Positions 7,694-16,485 of a DNA stretch of 64,000 bases are shown one piece after another. Position 1 is the first letter of the stretch. Each line of letters opens with the position of its first letter. The notes beneath the pieces were generated by a model. The model had not been told where the DNA came from. It worked only from the letters and a program-made list of their open reading frames with translations, and did not search any database. Made by a program: the position numbers and the translations under genes. Source of the DNA: Pseudonocardia sp. DSM 110487 (GTDB lineage: Bacteria > Actinomycetota > Actinomycetes > Mycobacteriales > Pseudonocardiaceae); contig NZ_CP080521.1 in the NCBI RefSeq assembly GCF_019468565.1, forward strand, positions 6,200,001 to 6,264,000, in the 5' to 3' direction.

Positions 7694-8785
7694 TCAGCTG
7701 GCGCTCTCTGCTCGCTTGATGACGTCGTCGTAGGAGAAGTTGTTGAACGCCGTGAACATCTCGTCGGTGTAGATGTCCTTCGCCGGGAACTTCTTGATCA
7801 GTCCGGCCGAGGCCATGAAGTCGAGCGAACGGGTGAACGCAGCGTCGTCGATCCGGCCCAGGGTCTTGTCGTCGAAGCCCTGTCCGTCCAGGCGGACCTG
7901 GAGGACCTTGATCCCGTCAGCCAGCGCTTTCTCCTCCGGGTCGGACCCGCGGGTCTCCGGGTGGAGCTTCCACAGGTCGCGGATCGCGGCCTCTGGGTTG
8001 GCCTTGGCGAAGACGAACGCCTTCGCCACCGCACGACCGAACCGTTCGAGGACGTCCTTCTTGGCGTCGAGGTTCTTCCGGGTCGTAGCGAAGCCGCCGC
8101 CCCACGCGTCCGCCGTCTCCTTGATCGGAAGCGGCGTCAGGGTGACGCCGGCGTTCTTGACGGCCTGGTACTGGATGTCCCAGAGTGCCAACGCATCGAC
8201 CTGTCCGCTCTTGATGGCGTTGATCTGCTGGGCGCCGGCACCGATCGGCACCAGGCTGGCCGCGTTCTCGTCCATCCCGTTGAGCTTCATCGCGGTCCGG
8301 GCGAATGTTGCGCCGGAGCTCGCGACCGCGGTGACGCCGATCTTCTTACCCTTCAGGTCGGCGATGCTCTTCACGGCCGAACCGGCCGGCACCTGCAGGC
8401 TGTAGATCCACTTCGGCCAGTAGGAGCCGAAGTAGGCCAGGTTCAGGTCCTTGTCGTGCCCGATGGCCACGGGCTCGACCGTCATGAGGCCGAGGTCGGC
8501 TCCGCCGCCGGCGACCTGCTGCGCGGCCTGGGTGGCCGACGGGAACAGGTTGGTCGTGACCTTCAGACCCTCCTCCTCGTAGAAGCCCTCGGCCTCCACG
8601 ACGGCCATGACCGCAAAGCCGGCGTTCCAGCTGGGGGACGCCATCGCGAAGTTCACCGGCGTCAGCTCGCCGGACTCGGCCGAGTCGTCGGATCCGCTGT
8701 CGGAACCGCACGCACTCAGCGTTACGGCCGCGCACAGGACGGCGACCGCACCACTCACGAACTGCATCGTTCGTCTGGTCTTCAC
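7694..8785 (-). CDS. ABC transporter substrate-binding lipoprotein (SsuA/NMT1-like)
   Basis: 363 residues from GTG 8785, chosen because GGAAGG lies seven bases before it. The signal peptide ends in a lipobox (LSAC), so the protein is lipid-anchored outside the membrane. The mature part matches the SsuA/TauA/NMT1 periplasmic fold: PSWNAGFAVMAVVEAEGFYEEEGL, then SATQAAQQVAGGGADLGL and DLKGKKIGVTAVASSGATF. Such proteins bind sulfonates, nitrate, pyrimidines or small aromatic acids. The cognate ATPase and permease are not adjacent but are encoded in the divergent operon at 11632-13322. The ligand is likely the compound degraded by this cluster. Confidence 0.9.
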   Translation of the reverse strand: MKTRRTMQFVSGAVAVLCAAVTLSACGSDSGSDDSAESGELTPVNFAMASPSWNAGFAVMAVVEAEGFYEEEGLKVTTNLFPSATQAAQQVAGGGADLGLMTVEPVAIGHDKDLNLAYFGSYWPKWIYSLQVPAGSAVKSIADLKGKKIGVTAVASSGATFARTAMKLNGMDENAASLVPIGAGAQQINAIKSGQVDALALWDIQYQAVKNAGVTLTPLPIKETADAWGGGFATTRKNLDAKKDVLERFGRAVAKAFVFAKANPEAAIRDLWKLHPETRGSDPEEKALADGIKVLQVRLDGQGFDDKTLGRIDDAAFTRSLDFMASAGLIKKFPAKDIYTDEMFTAFNNFSYDDVIKRAESAS

Positions 8786-8800
8786 GATGGAACCTTCCAC

Positions 8801-9667
8801 TTACTGGGTGGGGAGCGGGTAGGTGTCTTCGTTGAGCACTCGGCCCGGCGTCCGGGAGAAGTCCAGACGCGGCGGACAGAAGATGTCGATCAGCTGGTTG
8901 GTCCCCGAGCCCACGGCCTCGCTGGTGTGGATCATGGGCGGAGGGATCACGGCCACCGAAGGACTGCCGCACCGCAGGTGCCGGTCGTCGCGCCACTCGC
9001 TGCGACGCTTCGACCACGGGGTCCGCAGGTGGTGGACGTACTCCCCCTCCACAGCGAGCGAGCACTGCTCGAAGTCGTCGTGGTCGTGCGGCGAGAGGCT
9101 GTCCGGATCACGCGGTCCGATCCTGGGCGCCAGGAAGTTGACCATGAAGGTGCTGCACCGCACGATCTGGCCCGGGCGGACGGCGTCTTGCGTCACCGTC
9201 AGGTCGGCCAGTCGGTAGGGCCGGATGCGATAACCCTCCGGCGGGTCCGGCCACGGCTCGAACGGCTTGACGTTCGGGTGCGGTTCTGCGTACGAATCCC
9301 GGTTGCGCGCCTTGTCCAGCAGGTCGGTGGACCGAGAGCTGAACAGCCGCACGACGGTGCAGTCGTCGACGCCGACGATCGTGCTGCTGCCCGGCGGAAC
9401 CATCACCACCGCCTTGCCCGAGACCGACGCGGCCTCCCCCGACGCGCGGACCTCGACGCTGCACTCCTCGTAGGGGAGGATCACGACGTACTCGTCCGGC
9501 TGATCACCCCGCTCCAGCACGTCGCCGGCGACCAGCGTCGTGTGGGCGAGCACGAAGTTGTGTCCGCGGAAGTACCACGTCGACGATCCGCCAGGGGTCG
9601 TCTCGTCGGGATCGCCCGTACCGAGGTCGGAGAACTCCACGTCGGGTGGGGTGGCCAGGGTGGTCAT
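8801..9667 (-). CDS. Bicupin protein
   Basis: 288 residues with two cupin-like beta-barrel halves. The second half carries a plausible metal site: HDHDDFEQCSLAVEGEYVHH (His-x-His and Glu) and a later His in PPPMIHTSEA. The first half has EYVVILPYEECSVEV and MVPPGSSTIV but fewer metal ligands. ATG 9667 has AGGACAGG upstream. Bicupins include dioxygenases, isomerases and sugar epimerases, so a ring-cleaving or isomerising role is possible but unproven. The gene follows the DUF6282-like gene by 35 bases and precedes the binding-protein gene in the same operon. Confidence 0.7.
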   Translation of the reverse strand: MTTLATPPDVEFSDLGTGDPDETTPGGSSTWYFRGHNFVLAHTTLVAGDVLERGDQPDEYVVILPYEECSVEVRASGEAASVSGKAVVMVPPGSSTIVGVDDCTVVRLFSSRSTDLLDKARNRDSYAEPHPNVKPFEPWPDPPEGYRIRPYRLADLTVTQDAVRPGQIVRCSTFMVNFLAPRIGPRDPDSLSPHDHDDFEQCSLAVEGEYVHHLRTPWSKRRSEWRDDRHLRCGSPSVAVIPPPMIHTSEAVGSGTNQLIDIFCPPRLDFSRTPGRVLNEDTYPLPTQ

Positions 9668-9702
9668 CGCCTGTCCTTTCGGGTCAGCGGCAAGATGCCG
9701 GT

Positions 9703-10593
9703 TCAGTCGTCCAGGCCGAGCAGGAAGGCCGGGTTGTCGCAGAAGATCTGCCGCAGCGACCTCTCGTCCAGGCCGAGGTCCAGCAGCGCGGTCGCGACGC
9801 GGATGTAGGAGTCCACCGGCAGCGGCCGATCCTTCTGACCGAGGTCGGAGGCGATCACGGTGTGCTCCGGGCCGATCTTCTCGATCCAGTCCAGAAGGAT
9901 CTTGGGATCCCACTTCTTGGTCCCCTCGGGGTCGTAGAAGCCGGTCTCGTGCTCGACGAACGCTCCGTAGCCGACGAGCTCACGGCACTTCGCCTCGTCC
10001 GCACCGATGACGTAGTCGGGATGGTTGAGCAGCATCCGGGTGACACCCTTGTCCTTGGCCGCGGCAAACAGCTGGGTGATCGACTCGGTCTCCATGTGAC
10101 CGCCGGTCACCATCGCGCCGCTCTCCTTCACCAGGTCGAGCACCTCGTGGACCTCAGGGATGAGCTCAGCGTTCTCCTGGTGGATGTCGACCCGGGACGA
10201 CGGCACCTCGACGCTCGCCGTGGGAAAGCCGACGCCCTCCGGATGACAGTCGATGTGCCGGCCGGCCGAGAACGTCGGAAACCACACGGCCCTGCCCCCC
10301 ATGCGCAGTGACATGGCCACCGCCTGCGGGTTGATGCCGCCGACCATGCTGTTCAGGGTTATGCCCCCGAAGACCGGGGTGCTGATCTTCGCCAGCCGGT
10401 CGCGCATCGCGAGCAGGTCCATGACGGTGTTGTGGTGGTGGGACTTCACCAGCACGCCCCGCATGCCGAGCCGCTCGCCGTCCTTGCCGGCCTCGGCATG
10501 GTCGATGCGTCGAGGGAACGGGTTCGGGCCGGAATGGCAGTGCAGGTCGACGCAGCCGTTCAGCAGCTTGATGACGGCGGGTGAGTCGGTCAT
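9703..10593 (-). CDS. Probable metal-dependent hydrolase, DUF6282-like
   Basis: 296 residues from ATG 10593, which has GGAGAC a few bases upstream. The N-terminal CVDLHCHSGPNPFPR contains the His-x-His signature of amidohydrolase/PHP barrels; further possible metal ligands are SHHHNTV, GGHMETES, NHPDYV and ASDLGQKD. Such proteins hydrolyse amides, esters or lactones, or decarboxylate ring compounds, using one or two metal ions. It is the first gene of the minus operon, directly opposite the IclR regulator gene, a common position for the committed step. The substrate is unknown. Confidence 0.7.
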   Translation of the reverse strand: MTDSPAVIKLLNGCVDLHCHSGPNPFPRRIDHAEAGKDGERLGMRGVLVKSHHHNTVMDLLAMRDRLAKISTPVFGGITLNSMVGGINPQAVAMSLRMGGRAVWFPTFSAGRHIDCHPEGVGFPTASVEVPSSRVDIHQENAELIPEVHEVLDLVKESGAMVTGGHMETESITQLFAAAKDKGVTRMLLNHPDYVIGADEAKCRELVGYGAFVEHETGFYDPEGTKKWDPKILLDWIEKIGPEHTVIASDLGQKDRPLPVDSYIRVATALLDLGLDERSLRQIFCDNPAFLLGLDD

Positions 10594-10790
10594 GAAGTCT
10601 CCAGGCGTCGACAGTGTTCGCATCACAGACTGAGAGTTCGCCATCCGGTCTGTCAAGAGAGTGGTTCGGACCATGCTTCGACGGAACCCCTGGAATATCT
10701 TGCTGTGAGACGCAGGTCCTGCCTACCCTCCGTCCGTACTGCGAACTACACGCGCACCTTGCGGACATTCAACGAGACGGGTGAAACCCA
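10594..10790. promoter_or_regulatory. Divergent promoter region with possible IclR operator
   Basis: This 197-base gap separates the two divergent catabolic operons and must hold both promoters. An imperfect dyad, GGTTC at 10663-10667 and GAACC at 10684-10688, is a weak operator candidate for the IclR protein encoded at 10791. No clear -35/-10 pair can be assigned by eye. Confidence 0.35.
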
Positions 10791-11567
10791 ATGGCGGAGG
10801 ACCAGGACGAGCCGGTGACTGCTCGCGAGCAGGACATCCAGGCGGTGAGCCGGACCGCGCAGATCCTCGGACTGTTCGGTCCGGAGACTCCGGAGCTCTC
10901 CGTCGCGGAGGCCACCCGCCGGCTCGGTCTGAAGCGGACCACGGTGCACCGCTACTTCAGCTCGATGATCAGCTCGGGCCTGCTCGAGCGCGTGGAGGAC
11001 TCCGCACTCGTCCGTCCCGGACGGTCGATCCTGCAGCTCGGCAGCTTCACGCTGGGACAGCAGCGCATCATGCAGATGGCGCCGGCCTACCTGCGCGAGC
11101 TCGCGCTCGAGATCAAGGTCAGCACCGTGCTGTCGCTGTGGGGCGCCTCCGGCCCGGTCGTCTCGCTGGTCGAGGAGGCTGACCATGCCACCCTGGTGAC
11201 GGTGCGCGTCGGCTCGCAGCTCGCCCTGAACTCCTCGCAGGCCAAGGTCTTCCTGGCCTTCCTCCCCGACCAGTTCCATGCCGACCGGCTCACCGGCAGC
11301 CTCCCCGAGCCCGAGCGCACCGAGACTCGCCGTCGTATCGAGGCGATCCGGCAGGCCGGGATGAGCAGCAACGTCAACCACCGCGGCATCTGCGTCCTCG
11401 CGGCGCCGGTGTTCGCGGCGGCCGGGATCTGCGCCACGATCGCGGCCATCGGCACCGAGCGGATGCTGCCGGAGGCGCTGGACTCCCGAGAGGCCACGGC
11501 GTTGAAGGCCGCCTGCAAGCAGCTGACCAAGGAGATGGGCGGCAGGTGGCCCGAGGCGACCGACTGA
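10791..11567 (+). CDS. IclR-family transcriptional regulator
   Basis: 258 residues. The N-terminal winged helix-turn-helix is seen at about residues 20-75 (LSVAEATRRLGLKRTTVHRY), followed by the IclR effector domain with GSQLALNSSQAKVFLAFL and the late NHRGICVLAAPVF segment. IclR proteins bind an aromatic or organic acid and switch catabolic operons. Being divergent from the DUF6282-like gene and first in the transporter/aldolase operon, it most likely controls both directions. Its Shine-Dalgarno match is weak (GAGACGGG about 10 bases upstream). Confidence 0.9.
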   Translation: MAEDQDEPVTAREQDIQAVSRTAQILGLFGPETPELSVAEATRRLGLKRTTVHRYFSSMISSGLLERVEDSALVRPGRSILQLGSFTLGQQRIMQMAPAYLRELALEIKVSTVLSLWGASGPVVSLVEEADHATLVTVRVGSQLALNSSQAKVFLAFLPDQFHADRLTGSLPEPERTETRRRIEAIRQAGMSSNVNHRGICVLAAPVFAAAGICATIAAIGTERMLPEALDSREATALKAACKQLTKEMGGRWPEATD

Positions 11568-11631
11568 TGCTGCCAGCCCGACAACCCAGGCGCGGGCAGT
11601 CAGCGCCCGAACCAGGTGAGGAAAGACAGAC

Positions 11632-12420
11632 ATGCCGACCAGCACCGACACCGACTGCGTGATCCGCTTGGACTCGCTGTCCATGCTCTACCCGACGAAG
11701 TCCGGCGGGACCGTCCAGGCTCTCGACGATGTCTCCCTCAGCGTCCGAGCCGGTGAGTTCATCTCCATCGTCGGCCCCAGCGGCTGCGGCAAGAGCACGC
11801 TGCTGCGGATCATCATGGGCCTGTCCCGCCAGACCTCCGGACAGGTCACCTTCGAGCCGTCGGAGGACACCCACCGCAACCAGCTCGGGATGGTCTTCCA
11901 GCAGCCGCTGCTGCTGCCATGGCGCACCGTGCGGAAGAACCTGCTGACGTCGCCGGACCTTCACCACGCGCGGGACGCCGCGACCCACGCGAAGGCCGCC
12001 GAGCTGCTGGTCATGCTGGGCCTGGAGGAGTTCGGCGACCGGTACCCCCACGAGCTGTCCGGCGGGATGCAGCAGCGGGTCGGGATCGGCCGCGCCCTGA
12101 TGCACGACCCGCGCATCCTGCTCATGGACGAGCCCTTCGGCGCCCTCGACGCGATGACCCGCGACCAGATGGGACTGGACCTGCTGAAGATCTGGGACCA
12201 GGACCGCAAGACCGTGCTGTTCGTGACGCACAGCATCCCCGAGGCGGTGCTCCTCGCCGACCGCGTCGTGGTCATGACACCGCGACCCGGCCGGCTGGCG
12301 GACGTCGTCGAGGTCGCGCTCCCTCGACCGCGGCGGCTCGAGAACATCAACACGCCTGAGTTCGGCGCGATCGTCCTGAAGATCCGCAAGCTGCTCGACT
12401 CCGAGCACAGCGCCCACTAG
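11632..12420 (+). CDS. ABC transporter ATP-binding protein (SsuB/TauB-like)
   Basis: 262 residues with all nucleotide-binding motifs: Walker A GPSGCGKST, Q-loop MVFQQPLLLPW, signature LSGGMQQR, Walker B ILLMDEPFGALD and the H-loop VTHSIPEA. AGGAAAG precedes the start. It matches the ATPases of nitrate/sulfonate/taurine-type importers, which power uptake with a SsuC-like permease and an external binding protein. The permease gene follows by eight bases, and the binding protein is encoded in the facing operon at 7694-8785. Confidence 0.95.
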   Translation: MPTSTDTDCVIRLDSLSMLYPTKSGGTVQALDDVSLSVRAGEFISIVGPSGCGKSTLLRIIMGLSRQTSGQVTFEPSEDTHRNQLGMVFQQPLLLPWRTVRKNLLTSPDLHHARDAATHAKAAELLVMLGLEEFGDRYPHELSGGMQQRVGIGRALMHDPRILLMDEPFGALDAMTRDQMGLDLLKIWDQDRKTVLFVTHSIPEAVLLADRVVVMTPRPGRLADVVEVALPRPRRLENINTPEFGAIVLKIRKLLDSEHSAH

Positions 12421-12428
12421 GAGACCTG

Positions 12429-13322
12429 ATGTCCACCCACACCAATCGCCGCGCAGCCGGCCGAGAGGCACTCGCCGTCCCGGACGGCGAGACCGTGCCG
12501 GTGGGGGCGCCCACGAGCTTGGACAACCCGGTCCGAAGCCGACGCCGCCGAGTACCGGAGATCACCTACAGCGTGCTGGTGTTCATCGGGCTGTTGGTGG
12601 TCTGGCAGGCCATCGTGAAGATGTTCGACGTCTCCAACATCCTCGTCCCGGCGCCCACCGCCGTCGTCGGCTCCCTGGTCGACGGCTTCCAGGACGGCAG
12701 CCTGATGACCCACTCGGTCGTCACCCTGAAGGAGATCCTGATCGGGTTCGGCATCGCGGTCGGCTCGGCGCTGCTCTCCGCGGTGCTCATCACCCAGTTC
12801 CGGGCGGTGGAGCGCGTGCTCTTCCCGCTGCTCATCCTGACCCAGACCATCCCGAAGGTCGCCATGGCGCCTCTGCTGATCGTCTGGTTCGGCATCGGGA
12901 TCAGCTCGAAGGTGCTGACCGTGGCCCTGATCGCGTTCTTCCCCCTGCTCATCAACGCCATCCTGGGATTCCGGTCCGCCGCCTACGAACAGGTCGAGAT
13001 GCTCCGGTCCTTCGGCGCGTCCCGCATGCAGGTCATGCGGCACCTGCAGATCCCGTCGGCGCTTCCGCACATCTTCGCGGGACTGGAGGTCGCCGTCATC
13101 CTGTCCGTGACCGGCGCCGTGGTCGCGGAGTTCGTGGGCAGCTCCGAAGGTCTGGGCTACCTGATCCAGGCGAGCAACTTCACCCTGGACGTGGCCAGGA
13201 CCTTCGCGGTGATCGTCGTGCTGTCGGCCATCGGCATCGCACTGCACGCGGTCGTCGTGCGGCTCGGCAAGTGGCTGGTCTTCTGGACCGCCACCCCCAC
13301 CGACACCGCCGGCGAGGTCTGA
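12429..13322 (+). CDS. ABC transporter permease (SsuC/TauC-like)
   Basis: 297 residues with a polar N-terminal tail of about 40 residues, then about six hydrophobic segments. The cytoplasmic EAA loop that docks to the ATPase is visible around residues 170-195 (GFRSAAYEQVEMLRSFGAS). AGGAGACCTG precedes ATG 12429. It belongs to the binding-protein-dependent permeases for sulfonates, nitrate and small organic acids and would form the membrane channel with the ATPase gene just upstream. The substrate is set by the lipoprotein at 7694-8785. Confidence 0.92.
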   Translation: MSTHTNRRAAGREALAVPDGETVPVGAPTSLDNPVRSRRRRVPEITYSVLVFIGLLVVWQAIVKMFDVSNILVPAPTAVVGSLVDGFQDGSLMTHSVVTLKEILIGFGIAVGSALLSAVLITQFRAVERVLFPLLILTQTIPKVAMAPLLIVWFGIGISSKVLTVALIAFFPLLINAILGFRSAAYEQVEMLRSFGASRMQVMRHLQIPSALPHIFAGLEVAVILSVTGAVVAEFVGSSEGLGYLIQASNFTLDVARTFAVIVVLSAIGIALHAVVVRLGKWLVFWTATPTDTAGEV

Positions 13323-13326
13323 GCCC

Positions 13327-14097
13327 ATGGCACGGGTGCGCGACGGGATCAACGGCGGCACGCTCGGGACCTGGATCAAGCTCTCCAGCCCCGAGAGTGT
13401 CGAGATCATGGCTTACGCGGGCTTCGACTTCGTGGTCATCGACCTCGAGCACACGACACTGGACCTGGGCGCCGCCTCGACCCACATCGCGATGGCCCGC
13501 GCCCTCGGGGTGTACCCGCTCGTCAGGGTGCCTGACCACGGCCTCAGCGTGATCCAGCGGGTCCTGGACGCCGGCGCGGCCGGTGTGGTCGTGCCGCACC
13601 TCGACACGGTCGAGCAGGCCCGGGCGGTCGTGCGCGCCACCTGCTTCCCGCCGCGCGGCGACCGCGGGTCCGGCGGCACCAGCCGAGCGGGTCGCTGGGG
13701 GCTGCTGCCGCGGGCGGACTACCTCGAGTACGGCAACGAGCAGGCCCTGTGCATCGTCCAGCTCGAGAGCGAGGTGGCGATCAGGAACACGAGGGAGATC
13801 CTGGCCCTCGACGGCATCGGTGCCGCGTTCGTCGGGACGGCCGACCTTGCGATGTCGATGGGCGTCGCGGCGGGAAGCGACGAGGTGGACCGGCTCGCCA
13901 CGTCCGCGCTGGCGGCCGCTGCCGCGGCAGGTGTTCCCATCGGCACCGCGTCCGCCACGATTGACCAGGCCCGGGCCGCACTGGCCCGGGGCTACGACTA
14001 CGTGGTGGTCAGCAACGACACCTCGATCCTCGCCAGCGGAGGCCGGACGATCGTGAACGCGCTGAAAGCGCCCGTCGCCGAGCGAGTCGCTCGATGA
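13327..14097 (+). CDS. HpcH/HpaI-family aldolase
   Basis: 256 residues matching class II HpcH/HpaI pyruvate aldolases. Visible hallmarks are GTWIKLSSPESVEIMAYAG, the Asp/Glu-His cluster in FVVIDLEHTTLD, the metal Glu in CIVQLESEVA, and FVGTADLAMSMG with its metal Asp. Such enzymes cleave 4-hydroxy-2-oxoacids to pyruvate or oxaloacetate plus an aldehyde. The aldehyde dehydrogenase in the facing operon could take the aldehyde product. The gene starts five bases after the permease stop, and its own stop overlaps the SDR start by four bases. Confidence 0.88.
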   Translation: MARVRDGINGGTLGTWIKLSSPESVEIMAYAGFDFVVIDLEHTTLDLGAASTHIAMARALGVYPLVRVPDHGLSVIQRVLDAGAAGVVVPHLDTVEQARAVVRATCFPPRGDRGSGGTSRAGRWGLLPRADYLEYGNEQALCIVQLESEVAIRNTREILALDGIGAAFVGTADLAMSMGVAAGSDEVDRLATSALAAAAAAGVPIGTASATIDQARAALARGYDYVVVSNDTSILASGGRTIVNALKAPVAERVAR

Positions 14098-14852
14098 GCG
14101 CGCCACGTGTCGCCATCGTGACGGGCTCGAGCTCCGGGATCGGAGAAGGGATCGCCCGCGCGCTCGCGGCCGACGGCTTTACCGTCGTGGTGACCTCGTC
14201 CACCTCGGTCGACGCCGGTGAGCGGCTCGCGGCCGAGCTCCCGGGGACCAGCTACATCCAGGCCGACATCGCCGATCCCTCCGACGCCGTGCGCCTGGTG
14301 GAGACGGCCGTGGAGCGGCACGGCCGGCTCGACCTGCTGGTGAACAACGCCGGGGTGTCGCGACCCGTCCCCCACACCGACCTGGATGCGATCACCGCTG
14401 ACGACTGGCACCGGATCCTCGGCGTCAACGTCGTCGGGACGTGGCAGGTCTCCGTCGCCGCCGTGAAGGTCATGGAGCCCGGCGGCCAGATCATCAACAT
14501 CACCTCGGTGGGCGGCTCGCGCCCCCTCGGCAGCTCGATCCCCTACTCCGTCAGCAAGGCCGCCCTCGACCACCTGACGAGACTGCTGGCCAAGGCCGTG
14601 GGTCCAGACATCCGGGTGAACGCGATCGCCCCGGGGCCGGTCGAGACCCGACTGACCTCGGACAGCCTCGCCACACGGGCGGCGCGCACGGCGGCAATGA
14701 CACCGCTGGGCCGGCTCGGGCAACCATCCGACGTCGCAGCGATGGTTTTGGCGCTCATCAAGGTCCCCTTCGTCACCGGTGAGGTGATCCACGTCGATGG
14801 CGGCATCAACCTCGTCACCCACGTCGACGCGCCTCGCAACGACGACGAGTGA
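14094..14852 (+). CDS. Short-chain dehydrogenase/reductase (SDR)
   Basis: 252 residues, classical SDR size. The cofactor motif TGSSSGIGEG is near the N-terminus, the NNAG strand lies at about residues 83-86, and the catalytic Ser-Tyr-Lys set is NITSVGG followed by YSVSK. The acidic residue usually fixing NAD preference is not clear from sequence. It ends with the usual GEVIHVDGG segment. ATG 14094 overlaps the aldolase stop (ATGA). It is the last gene of the plus catabolic operon and probably oxidises or reduces a hydroxy/oxo intermediate. Confidence 0.92.
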   Translation: MSAPRVAIVTGSSSGIGEGIARALAADGFTVVVTSSTSVDAGERLAAELPGTSYIQADIADPSDAVRLVETAVERHGRLDLLVNNAGVSRPVPHTDLDAITADDWHRILGVNVVGTWQVSVAAVKVMEPGGQIINITSVGGSRPLGSSIPYSVSKAALDHLTRLLAKAVGPDIRVNAIAPGPVETRLTSDSLATRAARTAAMTPLGRLGQPSDVAAMVLALIKVPFVTGEVIHVDGGINLVTHVDAPRNDDE

Positions 14853-15214
14853 TCCGTGAGCCCGTTCCGCCCCGCTGAGCGGGCGCGTCCGCATCGGACG
14901 ATCCGTCCGGCGACGTCTTCGGGGAACTGAGCGCTCGGAATGACGCAATTGAGCCGGAGGACGAGGGCGACCATGAGGACGAGGATCGATCTCGTGGCGG
15001 GCGGGAGGGGGAGAACGAGCTGTAGAAGGCGGCCCTTCAGGTAGGGGATGCTGAGGCGCAACCGTCGGCGAGTGCGACCTCCGGGTTACGGAGCCGCTCC
15101 GCGACGAAGAAGCGTGCGCTCGCCGTGCGGCAGGTCTCCAGGATGGCACTGGCAGGCAGGGGCCGGCGGCGGTTGGCACCGTGGACGTGACCAGATCTGT
15201 GACCCGAACGGGCC
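14853..15214. other. Gene-free stretch between catabolic operon and transfer-gene relic
   Basis: About 360 bases without a supported gene. Just after the SDR stop there are short GC-rich dyads (for example CGGACG-ATC-CGTCCG near 14893-14907) that could end the operon transcript, but there is no T-run. Further on, short open frames on both strands carry no recognisable protein; some may be unrecognised decay products of the conjugative element. Confidence 0.4.
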
Positions 15215-16346
15215 GACAAGCGTCAGCACCTGGTGCTCTGGGTGAGACGGCGCCGACGAGCTGCCGAGGTCGCGAGCCCGACCCCGACCGCGCTGACCAC
15301 GCCATGATCCGCGTCCTGACCACCTACCCGCACGCCCAGGTCATCCCTACTCGGCCGCTCCCACAGCGTCCGAGCGGTCGATCCACCGGCCGATCCCGCT
15401 GGGGCTGTTCGAAGACGCCGAACCCGCCGCGCTGCACCTCGCTCACCGGCACGGCCTGCTGGGAGGGGTCGCCGGCGCGGGCAAGAGCGGGGTACTGAAC
15501 GTCATCCTCGCCGAACTCGTCGCCTGGAGCTACAGCCGTGGGTGTCCTGCCTCGGCAGGCTCGCCACCACACCCGACGCTGCCGCCGCTCTTCTCGCCGA
15601 CGCGGTGATGGTCCTCCAAACCCGCGCCCGGCAGTTGGCCGACCACGGGCAACGGCTCTGGATGCCTGCGGCCGGCACTCCGGCGCTGATCATCGTGATC
15701 GACGAGTATGCCGAGCTGACCGACGAGTCCCCGGTAGCGATCACCCACGCCGACTCGATCGCTCGGCGGGGACGGGCCGTCGCGGTGACCCTGCTTGCCG
15801 CGACCCAGCCAGAAGGCGATGGGCTCCGGCGCCGTGCGCTCGCAGATGGATGTACGGGTCTGCCTGCGAGTACGGGAACGCCGCGACGTCGATCTCATCC
15901 TCGGCCAAGGCATGCTTGCCGCCGGATGGGCCGCCGACACCCTCAACGCGCCCGGCAAGTTCCTCGTCTCGACCCCGGAACACACCACGCCCCGCCGGGC
16001 CCGCGCCTACCGCCTCGACGACGACACCGTGGCCGCCATCGCCGCCCGCCACGCCCCACACCGACCCGAACTCGACGAGCTGTCGCAAGGCGCTGCCGAC
16101 CTGAGTGGCGACGAGGAGGAAGGCGACTCCCACGAGACGAGCCCGGACGATGCGGCGGCCTCTTTGTGGGCCGCGCTGCGCGACGCGCCCGAGCACGGCC
16201 GCTCAGTGAAGGACCTGATGACCGCCACCGGTATGGGCCGCAGCTGGGTCTACGCGCGCCTACAGGAACTCGCCGCCGCAGGAGCCGTCACCCAAGTCGC
16301 CCGTGGTCGCTGGTTCCTCGTCGATGACGGCACCGCGTCGCGGTGA
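15215..16346 (+). pseudogene. TraB/FtsK-SpoIIIE-type DNA transfer protein, multiply frameshifted relic
   Basis: Pieces of one AICE transfer protein are found in order but in changing frames. They are DKRQHLVLWVRRR from 15215; IRVLTTYPHAQVIP from about 15307; SERSIHRPIPLGLFEDAEP and Walker A GGVAGAGKSGVLN to about 15525; SCLGRLATTPDAAAALLADAV with Walker B ALIIVIDEYAEL to about 15810; then QKAMGSGAVRSQMDVRVCLR and a C-terminal winged helix (GMGRSWVYARLQELAAAGAV) to the stop at 16346. At least four frame changes and a deletion after the Walker A region rule out a working motor. The N-terminal membrane part is missing. Intact relatives translocate double-stranded DNA between hyphae. Confidence 0.8.
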
Positions 16347-16485
16347 GCGCATCGTCCGGGCGGATGTCCACGACGCGAAAACGGCCCTACGCGCAGGCGC
16401 GCGCGAGCCGTGGACGTCCGCGTGGACGAGTCACGCAACGACGAACCCGCTCAGGCGGCGCCACGAACGATCGTCAGGTGTCGCC

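Noticed and set aside
7418..9808. 796-codon open frame on the plus strand
   Set aside because: It lies antisense to the binding-protein, bicupin and monooxygenase-relic genes. High GC makes stops rare in shadow frames, and its translation is Arg/Val/Asp-rich with no family motif.
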